DNA of 64,000 nucleotides from Burkholderiales bacterium (GTDB lineage: Bacteria; Pseudomonadota; Gammaproteobacteria; Burkholderiales; SG8-39): positions 124,001 to 188,000 of the forward strand of contig JADGRQ010000002.1 of the NCBI GenBank assembly GCA_017880775.1, read 5' to 3'. How positions within the stretch are numbered: the stretch's first letter is position 1; each line of letters begins with the position of its first letter. The position numbers and the translations under genes are program-made. Below are positions 18,360 to 27,977 of this stretch, in pieces. Under the pieces are notes generated by a model, which worked only from the letters and a program-made list of their open reading frames with translations, ran no database searches and was not told the DNA's origin.

Positions 18360-19401
18360 GGACTACGCGTCGCTGGCTGCGGACATCAAGCGCTGGGGCA
18401 TGGATCTGGGCTTTCAGGCGGTGGGGATCGCCGATTGCGATCTGTCCTCGGCCGAGCCGCGCCTGCTCGATTGGCTGGCGCTCGGCTGGCATGGCGAGAT
18501 GGATTATATGGTGCGCCACGCCGCGCGCCGCGCGCGGCCCGCCGAGTTGGTGCCGGGCACGCTGCGCGCAATCTGCTGCCGGATGAACTACGCCGCCGCG
18601 CTCGAAGACGAGTGGCCCGTGCTCGCCGACCGGCGCCGCGCATACATCGCGCGCTATGCGCGCGGGCGCGACTATCACAAGCTGCTGCGCACACGGATGC
18701 AGAAGTTGGCCGAGCACATCGGTGCTGCAGTGGGCAAGTTCAGCTACCGCGCGTTTGCCGATTCGGCGCCGGTGCTGGAAGTGGAGCTCGCGGCAAAAGC
18801 GGGCCTGGGGTGGCGCGGTAAGCACACGCTGCTGCTTGACCGGGATGCGGGCTCCTGGTTCTTCCTCGGCGAGCTCTATACCGATTTGCCGCTGCCCGTG
18901 GACGCGCCGGTCTCCGATCACTGCGGCAGTTGCGAAAAATGCATCGAGGTCTGCCCGACGCAGGCGATCCGCGCGCCGTACCGGCTCGATGCGCGGCGTT
19001 GCATCTCTTACCTCACCATCGAACTGAAGGGCGCGATTCCCGAGGAGCTGCGGCCGCTCGTCGGCAATCGCGTGTACGGCTGCGACGACTGCCAGCTGGT
19101 GTGCCCGTGGAACTCGTTCGCGCGGGCGACGAACGAACCGGATTTCGCGGTGCGCAACGGCCTGGATGCGGCGACGCTGGTCGAACTGTTCGCGTGGAGT
19201 GCACAGCAGTTCGACGCGAGGATGGCCGGCTCGGCGATCCGGCGCATCGGCTACGAGCGCTGGCTGCGCAACCTCGCGGTCGGGCTGGGCAATGCGGCGT
19301 CTTCGCCCGAGGTGATCGGCGCGCTGCGCGCGCGCGCAGATGACACGTCGGCGCTGGTGAGAGAACATGTGCGCTGGGCCCTCAGGAGGCACGCGGCATG
19401 A
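18358..19401 (+). CDS. queG: Epoxyqueuosine reductase
   Basis: QueG reduces epoxyqueuosine in tRNA to queuosine using cobalamin and two [4Fe-4S] clusters. 347 aa. HCGSCEKCIEVCPTQAI and CDDCQLVCPWN are the two ferredoxin-like motifs (about residues 190-260); FADSAPVLEVELA and GLGWRGKHTLLL are typical QueG segments. A HEAT-like C-terminus follows. The ATG at 18358 interlocks with the tsaE start; TAAGAT at 18344-18349 is a possible -10 only 8 nt upstream, with no Shine-Dalgarno. Confidence 0.95.
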   Translation: MDYASLAADIKRWGMDLGFQAVGIADCDLSSAEPRLLDWLALGWHGEMDYMVRHAARRARPAELVPGTLRAICCRMNYAAALEDEWPVLADRRRAYIARYARGRDYHKLLRTRMQKLAEHIGAAVGKFSYRAFADSAPVLEVELAAKAGLGWRGKHTLLLDRDAGSWFFLGELYTDLPLPVDAPVSDHCGSCEKCIEVCPTQAIRAPYRLDARRCISYLTIELKGAIPEELRPLVGNRVYGCDDCQLVCPWNSFARATNEPDFAVRNGLDAATLVELFAWSAQQFDARMAGSAIRRIGYERWLRNLAVGLGNAASSPEVIGALRARADDTSALVREHVRWALRRHAA

Positions 19402-20321
19402 CACGATCGACGCAGACCCCGTGGACGCAGGACGTGTTGCTCGAGGGTTTCGAGACCACGCAAATCGAGTTCCCGGACGATTACGAGGGCGCGGTGTGGG
19501 CGACGCTGGTGAGGAAAAAGGCCATGCCGCCGGCGCGGAGCGTGATGCTCTACGTGCACGGATTCATCGACTATTTCTTCCAGGCGCACATGGCCGAACG
19601 CTTCATCGCCGAGGGCTGGCGCTTCTATGCCCTCGACCTGCGCAAATATGGCCGCTCGATGTCGGCGCATCAGCGGCCGAATTTCTGCAACAGCCTGGAG
19701 GAGTACTTCGCCGACATCACGCGCGCGATCGATCTGATCCTCGCCGAAGAGGGCGCCGGGCGCCTCGCGCTGATGGGCCACTCGACCGGAGGGCTCACCT
19801 GCTCGCTGTATGCGGACTGCGGCGAACGGCGGGACCGGCTTTCCGCGCTGGTGCTGAACAGCCCGTTCTTCGATTTTCGCGCGCCGGCCTCGCGCCGCCA
19901 CGAACTGGCGATCGCGTGCACGCTGGGCCGGTTCTTTCCCTACCTGAACAATCCGAAGGCGGTGCTGCCTGCTTACGCGAAAAGCCTGCACAAGGATTAC
20001 GCGGGCGAGTGGAGTTTCGACCTGCGCTATAAGCCGATCGAGGGCTTCCCGGCCTATTTCGGCTGGCTGCGCGCGGTGCGCGCCGGGCATCGGCGCGTGC
20101 AGGCAAAGCTCGATATCCGCTGCCCGGTGCTTTCGATGCATTCGGATGAGTCGGACATCGTGCTCGACTGGCACCACATCGCGCGCTACAGCCCGAGGCT
20201 CGGGCGCAGGGTCGAACTGATGCAGTTCCCGGGCGCCCTGCACGACCTGATGCTGTCGCGCGCCGATGTGCGCGAGCAAGTGTTCAGCCGGATGTTCGGC
20301 TGGCTCGCGCTGCTGGCCTAA
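19398..20321 (+). CDS. Alpha/beta hydrolase, monoacylglycerol-lipase-like
   Basis: Serine hydrolase of the Hydrolase_4/S33 group, 307 aa. [13 protein letters not shown] is the oxyanion-hole region and LMGHSTGGL holds the nucleophile Ser. Late motifs [10 protein letters not shown] (acid) and [10 protein letters not shown] (His) complete the triad. No signal peptide, so cytoplasmic. The substrate is unknown; lipids or small esters are likely. ATG overlaps the queG stop by 4 bases and has AGGAGG 7 nt upstream. The 3' end overlaps the convergent acetyltransferase by 4 bases. Confidence 0.85.
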   Translation: MTRSTQTPWTQDVLLEGFETTQIEFPDDYEGAVWATLVRKKAMPPARSVMLYVHGFIDYFFQAHMAERFIAEGWRFYALDLRKYGRSMSAHQRPNFCNSLEEYFADITRAIDLILAEEGAGRLALMGHSTGGLTCSLYADCGERRDRLSALVLNSPFFDFRAPASRRHELAIACTLGRFFPYLNNPKAVLPAYAKSLHKDYAGEWSFDLRYKPIEGFPAYFGWLRAVRAGHRRVQAKLDIRCPVLSMHSDESDIVLDWHHIARYSPRLGRRVELMQFPGALHDLMLSRADVREQVFSRMFGWLALLA

Positions 20322-20833
20322 AGTTTCAATTCCCAGGTTTCGCCGACCAGGTCGTGGCCGAAGCTGCGGTGCTTTTTCTTGCCTACCAGCCGGTACCCGG
20401 CGCGCTGGTAGATATACCGTGCCGCCAGCAGAACGTCGTTGGTCCAAAGCATGATTTTGCGGTAACCGGCCTGGCGCGCGAAGCGCTTGCATTCGTTCAC
20501 CAGCCGCGCGCCGAGCCCCACCCCGCGTGCTTCCGGCTCGACCAGCAGCAGCCGCAATTGCGCGACCTTCGCCGATTTGCGAACGAGGAATACCGAGCCG
20601 ACGATGTCGCCGTCGCGTTCCGCGATCCAGCAGCGCTCGCGCTCGGCGTCGAAATGCTCGATGAAGCGGGCGGCGATTCCGGCGACCATGGCTTCGAACC
20701 GCTCGTCCCAGCCGTACTCTTGCGCGTAAAGGACTCCATGGCGATGCACGATCCAGCCGATGTCGCCCGGGCGGTGCTTGCGCAGCACCACCGGCGAAAC
20801 GGCGCGGGATCGTTTACGGCGCGCTGGCTTCAT
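20318..20833 (-). CDS. GNAT family N-acetyltransferase
   Basis: Acetyl-CoA-dependent acetyltransferase, 171 aa. The acetyl-CoA motif is [18 protein letters not shown]; the last strand [19 protein letters not shown] is typical of GNATs that often follow MarR domains, but no MarR part is present. A basic tail (KPARRKRSR) opens the protein. ATG 20833 overlaps the stop of the DUF2784 gene by 4 bases, so it is the last gene of that minus-strand unit. The target is unknown. Confidence 0.85.
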   Translation of the reverse strand: MKPARRKRSRAVSPVVLRKHRPGDIGWIVHRHGVLYAQEYGWDERFEAMVAGIAARFIEHFDAERERCWIAERDGDIVGSVFLVRKSAKVAQLRLLLVEPEARGVGLGARLVNECKRFARQAGYRKIMLWTNDVLLAARYIYQRAGYRLVGKKKHRSFGHDLVGETWELKL

Positions 20834-21198
20834 CGTTGCGGCGGCAGCTTGAGGACCGTGGCGAGGGTCGCAGCGGCCCACGCGAGATAGAGCGCGGCGA
20901 ACACCCACTCGGGCGCCTCGTAGTAAAGCAGCCGGTAAACCCAGCGGCCGACGAAGGAATCCGGCCGCGCACCGCCGCGCATCGCGTCTTCCCACAGCGT
21001 GAGCGGGCACGCGTAGCCGGCAAGCGCTTCGAACGCGACCAAGCCGATCGCCGCAAGATGGAGATAACGGAACGCAGGGTTCCTTACCCAGCGCCAGCCG
21101 AGCGCCGCGCCGATCCAGGTCAAGACAAGGCCGCCCACGATGAACGCGACGATCGCGAAGTGAGACACGAGGAGCGCATCGGCGGCGTACGGCTGCAC
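20830..21198 (-). CDS. DUF2784 family membrane protein
   Basis: Small inner-membrane protein, 122 aa from GTG 21198, with four hydrophobic segments. The family signature [13 protein letters not shown] is present, and the layout ([20 protein letters not shown] at the start, [11 protein letters not shown] near the end) is typical. Function unknown. It starts 17 bases after the sulfurtransferase stop and is translationally coupled to the GNAT gene. In-frame sequence upstream of 21198 is a shadow of the sulfurtransferase gene. Confidence 0.8.
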   Translation of the reverse strand: MQPYAADALLVSHFAIVAFIVGGLVLTWIGAALGWRWVRNPAFRYLHLAAIGLVAFEALAGYACPLTLWEDAMRGGARPDSFVGRWVYRLLYYEAPEWVFAALYLAWAAATLATVLKLPPQR

Positions 21199-21215
21199 AC
21201 TGCTATTTTGCGCCG

Positions 21216-22061
21216 CTAACCCTTCTCCTGCGGCCGGTGCGGATCGGCAATCCACTCGCTCCAGGAACCGGCATACACGCGTGAGCCGGGAAAACCAGCG
21301 ATTTCCATCGACAGCGCGTTGTGGCAGGCGGCGACGCCGGAGCCGCAGTAGTGGACGACTTCGTGCGGCGTCCGGTCGCCGAGCAGCGCGCCGTACTCCC
21401 TGCGCAGATCCTCGGCGCGCTTGAACAGCCCGTCGGTGCCCAGATTCTCGGTGCAGAAGCGGTTGTGTGCCCCGGGAATCCGGCCCGCCACCGGATCGAT
21501 CGGTTCGGCCTCGCCGCGAAAGCGCGCGGGCGCGCGCGCATCGAGGAGCATCGTGTCGCCTGCACCGAGGTGCGCCGCGACATATGCGGCATCGACGTTC
21601 GCGGCCGTGGGTACGCCGTCGTATTTCGCGGGCTGGTATTCGGGCAGCGCGCGCGTAACCTCGCGGCCTTCCTTCACCCATTTGGCAAAGCCGCCGTCGA
21701 GTACAGCGGCACTCTCATGCCCGACCCAGTTCAGCATCCACCACAGGCGCGCCGCCATGGTGCCGTTGCCTGCGTCGTACGCGATGACCTGGTGCCCGCG
21801 CGTCAGTCCGGCGCGGCCCAGCAGCGCGATGAAGACTTGCGGGTCCGGAAGCGGATGGCGTCCATTCGATCCGTTCTTCGGCCCGGAGAGGTCGGTGTCG
21901 AGATGCAGGAACAGCGCGCCCGGGACGTGGCCTTCCAGGTACTGCTTCGCACCGAGCGCCGGCTGCGCGAGGTCGTGGCGGCAGTCGAAGATCCGCCACC
22001 GAGGGTCGTCGAGGTGCCGCGCGAGCGCCTCGGTGTCGACGAGTGTGCGGTAGGAATTCAA
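21216..22061 (-). CDS. sseA: 3-mercaptopyruvate sulfurtransferase-like rhodanese
   Basis: Two-domain rhodanese, 281 aa. The N-terminal domain has no catalytic Cys; the C-terminal domain has HYCGSGVAACHNAL with Cys239. A CGSG loop suits mercaptopyruvate better than thiosulfate (CRKG type). IPGAHN and GSWSEWI are conserved. TTG 22061 overlaps the Rieske stop (TTGA) and gives the normal length. It transfers sulfur to thiols or cyanide in the cytoplasm. Coupling to a Rieske oxygenase is noteworthy. Confidence 0.92.
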   Translation of the reverse strand: MNSYRTLVDTEALARHLDDPRWRIFDCRHDLAQPALGAKQYLEGHVPGALFLHLDTDLSGPKNGSNGRHPLPDPQVFIALLGRAGLTRGHQVIAYDAGNGTMAARLWWMLNWVGHESAAVLDGGFAKWVKEGREVTRALPEYQPAKYDGVPTAANVDAAYVAAHLGAGDTMLLDARAPARFRGEAEPIDPVAGRIPGAHNRFCTENLGTDGLFKRAEDLRREYGALLGDRTPHEVVHYCGSGVAACHNALSMEIAGFPGSRVYAGSWSEWIADPHRPQEKG

Positions 22062-23167
22062 CGCTGCGCCGGCCGCCCGAGCCTTGCGCGCAGCCACTCG
22101 TGGAAGTGCAGCATCGCGTCTTCCATCGGCGACTGGTAGGGGCCCGCATCGTCCAGACCGTGCTCCCACAGCGTCTTGCGGCCGCGGTTCATGCGCATGC
22201 ACAGTTCGCGGTCCTCGATGCCTGTTTCCACGTATGCGGCCTGCTGGGCCTGGATGAACTCGCGCTCGAACAGCGCGATCTCCTCGGGGTAGTAGAACTC
22301 GACCACGTGGGTGGTGTGCTGCGGGTCGCGCGGGATCAGTTGCGAGGCCACCAGCACATGCGGGTACCACTCGAGCATCATGCATGGAAAGTAGGTCATC
22401 CACAGGGCGCCGTGCTTCGGCTCGCGTCCGTCGAGGACCCTGAGGCAGGCATCGTGCCACTTCCGGTAGACCGGCGTGCCGGGCTTCATCAGCCCGGACT
22501 TCGCCGGCACGATCTGCAGCGAATACTCCTCGCCGAACTCGACGCTGAAGCTGTTGCAGTCGGTGAATCCGCCCAGTCCCGGGTGGAAGGGCTCGACGTG
22601 ATAGACCTCGAGATACGCCTCGATGAAAGTCTTCCAGTTGCAGGCGTACTCGTCGATCGTCACCCGGTCCAGCATGTAGTTCGAGAAGTCGAAGTCGCAC
22701 GCGAGCGAGAAGCGCTCGAGGTCCTTCGCCGGATCGCGCGGCCCCGCGAACAGCAACCCGTTCCAGCTCTTCAACGGCGTCGAGTGCAGCCTGACGCAGG
22801 GGTTCTGCGGGAAGTGCGGTGCGCCCAGCAGCTCGCCTTGGATGTCATAGGTCCAGCGATGAAACGGGCAGACGATGTTTTGCGCGTTGCCCGTGCCCTG
22901 CAGCATGATCGACTGGCGGTGCCGGCAGACGTTGGAGAGCAGTTCCACGCCGCCTGCGTTCCTCACCAGAACCTGCGCGTGATCCTTCCATGCGAGCGTG
23001 TGGTAATCGCCGGCCTTCGGCACCATCAACTCGTGCCCGACGTAATTGGGGCCCGCATCGAACAGGAGCTTCTTCTCCTGCGCAAAGACCTCCCGATCGA
23101 AGTACCAGCCCACCGGCAACTGCGCACTGGCCGGCTTCAGCTGACGCAAGCTCGCGACGTCCGACAT
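22058..23167 (-). CDS. Rieske non-heme iron oxygenase, alpha subunit
   Basis: Terminal oxygenase of the ring-hydroxylating type, 369 aa. The Rieske cluster ligands are Cys81, His83, Cys100 and His103 (CRH...CPFH). The mononuclear iron site is in NWKTFIEAYLEVYHVEPFH with His190 and His195. No beta subunit, ferredoxin or reductase gene is nearby, so electrons must come from elsewhere. The relatives I recall act on quaternary amines or aromatics; the substrate is unknown here. ATG 23167 follows GGGGAGGGGG. TAAAAT on the minus strand (23202-23197) is a possible -10. Confidence 0.88.
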   Translation of the reverse strand: MSDVASLRQLKPASAQLPVGWYFDREVFAQEKKLLFDAGPNYVGHELMVPKAGDYHTLAWKDHAQVLVRNAGGVELLSNVCRHRQSIMLQGTGNAQNIVCPFHRWTYDIQGELLGAPHFPQNPCVRLHSTPLKSWNGLLFAGPRDPAKDLERFSLACDFDFSNYMLDRVTIDEYACNWKTFIEAYLEVYHVEPFHPGLGGFTDCNSFSVEFGEEYSLQIVPAKSGLMKPGTPVYRKWHDACLRVLDGREPKHGALWMTYFPCMMLEWYPHVLVASQLIPRDPQHTTHVVEFYYPEEIALFEREFIQAQQAAYVETGIEDRELCMRMNRGRKTLWEHGLDDAGPYQSPMEDAMLHFHEWLRARLGRPAQR

Positions 23168-23253
23168 TCCCCCTCCCCTGGGCAAATAACCCTGCAATTT
23201 TAACGCACTAGCCGATTGACCGGAAAGCGCGACCCCGGCACACTATCGGGCTT

Positions 23254-23562
23254 ATGAGCCGGTCCCCGCGTCAAAGTTCCCCCGGCGATGTCCCCGGCAA
23301 CCTCAAGCCCTCCGCAGCAGCCTCCGAGCCGGGATTGACGTTCGAGAAGGCGATCGCCGAACTCGAGCGCATCGTCGCGCAAATGGAGCAGGGCGAGTTG
23401 TCGCTGGAACAGTCCCTCGGTGCGCACAAGCGCGGCCTCGAGCTTGCGCGCTACTGCCAGGAGCGGCTCGACGCCGCGCGCGCGCAGGTGAAGGTGCTCG
23501 AGGGCGACGTACTCAAGAATCTCTCCAGCCTGCAGGCCGACGCAGATGGTGACGCCGCCTGA
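23254..23562 (+). CDS. xseB: Exodeoxyribonuclease VII small subunit
   Basis: Small helical subunit of ExoVII, 102 aa. The conserved core is FEKAIAELERIVAQMEQGEL, followed by SLEQSLGAHKRGLEL and CQERLDAARAQV. The N-terminal 28 residues are a low-complexity Pro/Ser tail. It binds the large subunit XseA, which is not in the window. It overlaps ispA by 17 bases and starts the xseB-ispA-dxs operon typical of proteobacteria. Confidence 0.95.
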   Translation: MSRSPRQSSPGDVPGNLKPSAAASEPGLTFEKAIAELERIVAQMEQGELSLEQSLGAHKRGLELARYCQERLDAARAQVKVLEGDVLKNLSSLQADADGDAA

Positions 23563-24442
23563 CTTCCAGAGCTGGATGGGTTCGGTCCAGGCGCGCATGG
23601 AAGCGGCGCTCGCACGCCTGCTGCCGGCTGCGAAGATCGCGCCTGGGCGCCTGCACGAGGCGATGCGCTACGCCGCGCTCGAAGGCGGCAAGCGGGTGCG
23701 GCCGCTGCTCGCATTTGCCGCAGGCGATCTTGCGGGCGCAGCACCCGAGCGGCTGGAAGTCGCCGCCGCGGCGGTCGAGATGATCCACGCCTACTCGCTG
23801 GTGCACGACGACATGCCTTGCATGGATGACGATGCGCTGAGGCGCGGCAAACCGACCGTGCACGTCGAATACGATGAAGCCACCGCGATGCTGGTGGGCG
23901 ATGCGCTGCAGTCACTCGCCTTCCAGCTTTTGTCCGACTCGCCGATCGCGGATTGCGCCGAGACGCAGCTCCAGATGGTCAGGACGCTTGCCCATGCCGC
24001 CGGCTCGCGCGGCATGGCCGGCGGGCAGGCGATCGACCTCGCTTCCACCGGCAAAGCGCTCGAGCTGCCGGAATTGGAATTCATGCACATCCACAAGACA
24101 GGCGCGCTGATCCGCGCTGCGGTGGTGCTGGGAGCGCTGTGCGGTACGCTCGACGCGCACGCGCGCGCGCAGCTGGAGCGTTTCGCAAAGTTCATCGGAT
24201 TGGCGTTCCAGGTCGTGGACGACGTGCTGGATGCCGAGGCGAGTACCGCGACCCTCGGCAAGACGGCCGGCAAGGATGCGAAACAGGGCAAGTCGACCTA
24301 CGTATCGGCGCTGGGCGCCGCCCGGGCGAAGGCCTTTGCCGAGGAACTGCGCGCCGAGAGCCATGCTGCGCTGGCGTGCTTCGGCGAGCGGGCGCTGCGA
24401 CTCAGGCAACTCGCGGATTTCGTGGTTCTGAGACAATTCTAG
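23546..24442 (+). CDS. ispA: Farnesyl diphosphate synthase (polyprenyl synthetase)
   Basis: Condenses IPP with DMAPP and GPP to farnesyl diphosphate. 298 aa. The first Asp-rich motif is [11 protein letters not shown] and the second [19 protein letters not shown] and [10 protein letters not shown] are further motifs. The residue pattern before the first Asp motif ([11 protein letters not shown]) suits short-chain products. ATG 23546 is within the end of xseB. Dxs downstream supplies the precursor pathway. Confidence 0.95.
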   Translation: MVTPPDFQSWMGSVQARMEAALARLLPAAKIAPGRLHEAMRYAALEGGKRVRPLLAFAAGDLAGAAPERLEVAAAAVEMIHAYSLVHDDMPCMDDDALRRGKPTVHVEYDEATAMLVGDALQSLAFQLLSDSPIADCAETQLQMVRTLAHAAGSRGMAGGQAIDLASTGKALELPELEFMHIHKTGALIRAAVVLGALCGTLDAHARAQLERFAKFIGLAFQVVDDVLDAEASTATLGKTAGKDAKQGKSTYVSALGAARAKAFAEELRAESHAALACFGERALRLRQLADFVVLRQF

Positions 24443-24510
24443 GTATGACGACACTGACCACGGGATTGCCGGGCGAGCTGCCTGAAAAGGGCGGTGCGCA
24501 CGCGCGCGGC

Positions 24511-24516
24511 TACAAT
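24511..24516 (+). promoter_or_regulatory. Possible -10 box before the internal dxs start
   Basis: TACAAT lies at 24511-24516, 18 bases before ATG 24535. It sits inside the alternative N-terminal extension of dxs. It would allow dxs to be transcribed without xseB-ispA. The -35 is not obvious. Confidence 0.4.
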
Positions 24517-24534
24517 GAAGCTGGCGGCGCCCAG

Positions 24535-26379
24535 ATGTACGAACTGCTCAAGTCGATCAACGAACCTTCCGAGTTGCGCAAGCTCGAGCGGCCGCAGCTG
24601 CACCAGCTCGCCGACGAGCTGCGCGCCTACGTGCTCGATTCGGTATCGAAGACCGGCGGACACCTTTCGTCGAACCTCGGCACGGTGGAGCTGACGATCG
24701 CGTTGCATTACGTATTCGACACGCCGGAAGACCGCATCGTCTGGGACGTGGGACACCAGACCTATCCGCACAAGATCCTCACCGGGCGGCGCGAGAAGAT
24801 GCCGACGCTGAGGCAATTGGACGGCATCTCCGGCTTTCCGCGCCGCGCGGAGTCGGTCTACGACACCTTCGGCACCGCGCATTCCTCGACCTCGATCTCG
24901 GCGGCGCTCGGCATGGCGGTGGCGGCGAAACTGAAGGGCGAGTCCCGCCACGCGATCGCGGTGATCGGCGACGGCGCGATGTCCGCCGGCATGGCCTTCG
25001 AGGCGATGAACAACGCCGGCGCGATGGACGCCGATCTGCTGGTGGTGCTGAACGACAACGAAATGTCGATCTCCCCGCCGGTGGGCGCGCTGACCAACTA
25101 TCTCGCGCGGCTGCTCTCGGGACGCCTTTACGACACCGCCAAGCGGACCAGCGAGCGCGTGCTGCGCTCCGTGCCCCGGGTCTGGGAACTGGCCAGGCGC
25201 GCAGAGGAGCATGTGAAGGGGATGGTGACGCCCTCGACGCTGTTCGAGGAGTTCGGTTTCAATTACATCGGCCCGATCGACGGGCACGATCTCGACGCGC
25301 TGGTGCCGACGCTCACCAACATCAGGAAGTTGAAAGGGCCGCAGTTCCTGCACGTGATCACGCGCAAGGGGCAGGGCTACAAGCTTGCCGAGGAAGACCC
25401 CGTGCTGTACCACGGTCCGGGAAAGTTCAATCCGTCAGAGGGCATCAAGCCGGCGGCGGTGGCAAAGCCCACCTACAGCCAGATCTTCGGCGAATGGCTG
25501 TGCGCGACGGCCGAGCGCGAGCCGCGCCTGGTGGCGATCACGCCCGCGATGCGCGAGGGCTCCGGGATGGTGGAGTACTCGCAGCGCTTTCCGGAGCGCT
25601 ATTTCGACGTCGGCATTGCCGAGCAGCACGCGGTGACCTACGCCGCCGGACTTGCGTGCGAAGGCATGAAGCCGGTGGTGGCGATCTATTCGACGTTCCT
25701 GCAGCGCGGATATGATCAGCTGATCCACGATGTTGCGATCCAGAACCTGCCGGTGGTGTTCGCGCTCGACCGCGGCGGGCTGGTGGGCAGCGACGGCGCG
25801 ACTCACAACGGCGCGTTCGATTTCGCCTTCCTGCGCTGCGTTCCGAACATGACGGTGATGGCGCCCGCGGACGAAAACGAGTGCTGGCAGATGCTCACGA
25901 CCGCTCTCGCACTTGGCTCTCCCGCGACGGTGCGCTATCCGCGCGGCGCCGGGCCCGGCGTGGCGATCGGGAAGGACAAGCGGGTGCTGCCGCTCGGCAA
26001 GGGCGAATTGCGCAGGGAGGGAAAACGAATCGCCATACTCGCGTTCGGCGCGATGCTGCAGCCGGCGCTCGCGGCCGCGGAGCAGCTGGGCGCGAGCGTC
26101 GCGAACATGCGTTTCGTGAAGCCGATCGATGCCGAACTGGTGAAGCGCCTCGCTGAGACCCACGAACTGCTGGTCACGGTCGAGGAGCACGTGGTGATGG
26201 GCGGTGCGGGCAGCGCCGTGTGCGAGACCCTCGCCGCACTCGGCCTCGGGCCCAAGGTGCTGAATCTGGGCCTGCCCGATCGCTTCATCGATCATGGCGA
26301 TCCTGCGAAACTGCTGGCTTCGGTGGGGCTGGACGCCGCCGGAATAGTGAAATCGGTGCGGGCCGTAATATCGGAGTAA
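24535..26379 (+). CDS. dxs: 1-deoxy-D-xylulose-5-phosphate synthase
   Basis: First enzyme of the MEP isoprenoid pathway; ThDP-dependent condensation of pyruvate and glyceraldehyde 3-phosphate. From ATG 24535 it has 614 aa, close to the family, and begins [16 protein letters not shown] as homologues do. An upstream ATG at 24445 would add 30 untypical residues. [18 protein letters not shown], the ThDP motif [16 protein letters not shown] and the transketolase segment [17 protein letters not shown] are intact. IspH, the last MEP enzyme, is also in the window at 46.2 kb. Confidence 0.95.
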   Translation: MYELLKSINEPSELRKLERPQLHQLADELRAYVLDSVSKTGGHLSSNLGTVELTIALHYVFDTPEDRIVWDVGHQTYPHKILTGRREKMPTLRQLDGISGFPRRAESVYDTFGTAHSSTSISAALGMAVAAKLKGESRHAIAVIGDGAMSAGMAFEAMNNAGAMDADLLVVLNDNEMSISPPVGALTNYLARLLSGRLYDTAKRTSERVLRSVPRVWELARRAEEHVKGMVTPSTLFEEFGFNYIGPIDGHDLDALVPTLTNIRKLKGPQFLHVITRKGQGYKLAEEDPVLYHGPGKFNPSEGIKPAAVAKPTYSQIFGEWLCATAEREPRLVAITPAMREGSGMVEYSQRFPERYFDVGIAEQHAVTYAAGLACEGMKPVVAIYSTFLQRGYDQLIHDVAIQNLPVVFALDRGGLVGSDGATHNGAFDFAFLRCVPNMTVMAPADENECWQMLTTALALGSPATVRYPRGAGPGVAIGKDKRVLPLGKGELRREGKRIAILAFGAMLQPALAAAEQLGASVANMRFVKPIDAELVKRLAETHELLVTVEEHVVMGGAGSAVCETLAALGLGPKVLNLGLPDRFIDHGDPAKLLASVGLDAAGIVKSVRAVISE

Positions 26380-26392
26380 TTTGGCCGATTGT

Positions 26393-26398
26393 TATAAT
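26393..26398 (+). promoter_or_regulatory. TATAAT just before folE2
   Basis: A perfect TATAAT at 26393-26398 ends six bases before ATG 26405, so a transcript would start at about the ATG. No Shine-Dalgarno precedes that ATG. A TTG at 26381 with GGAG (26373-26376) is the alternative start, in which case the box would be part of the coding sequence. Confidence 0.45.
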
Positions 26399-26404
26399 GA
26401 CAAT

Positions 26405-27229
26405 ATGAACACCCGAGACCTGTACAACATTCCGGACGTGCAGGCGAGCGCCGACACGCGCCGCCTTTCGATCGACCAGGTGGGCGTGAAGGCGATCCGC
26501 TACCCGATGAAGATCCGGGAGAAGGCGGGGCGCGTGCAGCACACCATCGCCAATTTCAACATGTACGTGGGTCTGCCGCACCATTTCAAGGGCACGCACA
26601 TGTCGCGTTTCGTGGAAATACTCAACGCGCACGAGCGCGAGATCACGGTCGAGACCTTCCAGGTTATGCTGCGCGAAATGGTCGAGCGGCTCGAGGCCGC
26701 GGAAGGACGGATCGAGATGACCTTTCCGTACTTCGTCAACAAGCGCGCGCCGGTGTCGAAGGTGCAAAGCCTGCTCGATTACGAGGTCACGTTCATCGGC
26801 GAGGTGAAGGGTGGCAAGCAGAGCTTCAGCATGAAGGTGCTGGTGCCGGTGACCAGCCTGTGCCCGTGCTCGAAGAAGATTTCGGATTACGGCGCGCACA
26901 ACCAGCGCTCGCATGTGACGGTGACGGCGCGCACCAACGACTTCGTCTGGATCGAGGAGATCATCGAGGTGGTGGAAAAGCAGGCCTCGAGCGAGCTCTA
27001 CGGGCTGCTGAAGCGCCCGGACGAGAAGTTCGTCACCGAACGGGCCTACGACAATCCCAAGTTCGTCGAGGACATGGTGCGCGATGTCGCCGCCATCCTC
27101 AATCTCGACGAGCGCATCGAGGCCTATGTGGTGGAATCGGAGAATTTCGAATCGATTCACAACCATTCCGCTTACGCGCTGATCAGGAAGGACAAGAAGG
27201 CGTCGAAGCAGGCAAAGCCCGCCCCATGA
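26405..27229 (+). CDS. folE2: GTP cyclohydrolase FolE2 (type IB)
   Basis: Opens GTP to dihydroneopterin triphosphate for folate (and possibly queuosine) synthesis; the type IB enzyme works without zinc and often replaces FolE under metal limitation. 274 aa. [15 protein letters not shown] opens the fold; [20 protein letters not shown] carries the active-site Cys and partner residues; [14 protein letters not shown] is the conserved C-terminal segment. A TTG start at 26381 would add 8 residues. The folate or queuosine route fits queG at 18.4 kb. Confidence 0.95.
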   Translation: MNTRDLYNIPDVQASADTRRLSIDQVGVKAIRYPMKIREKAGRVQHTIANFNMYVGLPHHFKGTHMSRFVEILNAHEREITVETFQVMLREMVERLEAAEGRIEMTFPYFVNKRAPVSKVQSLLDYEVTFIGEVKGGKQSFSMKVLVPVTSLCPCSKKISDYGAHNQRSHVTVTARTNDFVWIEEIIEVVEKQASSELYGLLKRPDEKFVTERAYDNPKFVEDMVRDVAAILNLDERIEAYVVESENFESIHNHSAYALIRKDKKASKQAKPAP

Positions 27230-27233
27230 GGCG

Positions 27234-27977
27234 ATGCGGCTCGGAATTCTGTTCGCCTCGCTTGCCGCGCTGCTGCATTTCCCGGTGACCGAATCGGGGG
27301 CGCAGGGCCGCGAGGAGGACTTCGCCACCCAGCGCGCGCGCATGGCGGCCGAGATCGACGCAATGGCGCGCGAAACGCGCGCCGAAACCGGCCGCGAACA
27401 TTTCTCCGCGGCAGTGATGGCGGCGATGGCGAAGGTGCCGCGCCACCAGTTCGTGCCGCTCGAGCAGGTGCGCAACGCCTACCGCAATTCGCCGTTGCCG
27501 ATCGGTCACGGGCAGACCATCTCGCAGCCCTACATCGTCGCGCTCTCGACGGAACTGGCCGAACTGCGCCCGGAACACGTGGTGCTCGAAATCGGCACCG
27601 GGTCGGGCTATCAGGCAGCGGTGCTCGCGGGGATCGTCAGGCAGGTGTACTCGATCGAACTGCTCGAGCCGCTGGGCCTGGAAGCTGCCGAGCGGCTCGC
27701 GCGGCTCGGCTATAAGAACGTCGAGGTGCGCATCGGCGACGGCTATCAGGGGTGGCCTGAGCGGGCGCCGTTCGATGCGATCGTTGTAACCGCGGCGGCG
27801 CCGAGCACTCCGCCTGCGCTGATTGCCCAACTCAAGGTCGGCGGTAAGCTCGTCATTCCGGTGGGCGCGATGCAGGAGGTGCAGGAACTGCTGGTCGTGA
27901 CCAAGCGCGCCGACGGCGGCACGCAAACGCGAAAGATACTTCCGGTGCGCTTCGTGCCGCTCGTTCCGGGCCGCTAA
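27234..27977 (+). CDS. pcm: Protein-L-isoaspartate O-methyltransferase, exported form
   Basis: Methylates isoaspartyl residues with SAM to start their repair. 247 aa. The SAM site is VVLEIGTGSGYQAAVLA; YRNSPLPIGHGQTISQPYIV and FDAIVVTAAAPSTPP are family motifs. An N-terminal signal-like stretch (MRLGILFASLAALLHFPV, then GAQG) points to the periplasm, unusual for an enzyme that needs SAM. The gene starts 4 bases after folE2 and overlaps the convergent protease gene by 4 bases. Confidence 0.92.
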   Translation: MRLGILFASLAALLHFPVTESGAQGREEDFATQRARMAAEIDAMARETRAETGREHFSAAVMAAMAKVPRHQFVPLEQVRNAYRNSPLPIGHGQTISQPYIVALSTELAELRPEHVVLEIGTGSGYQAAVLAGIVRQVYSIELLEPLGLEAAERLARLGYKNVEVRIGDGYQGWPERAPFDAIVVTAAAPSTPPALIAQLKVGGKLVIPVGAMQEVQELLVVTKRADGGTQTRKILPVRFVPLVPGR

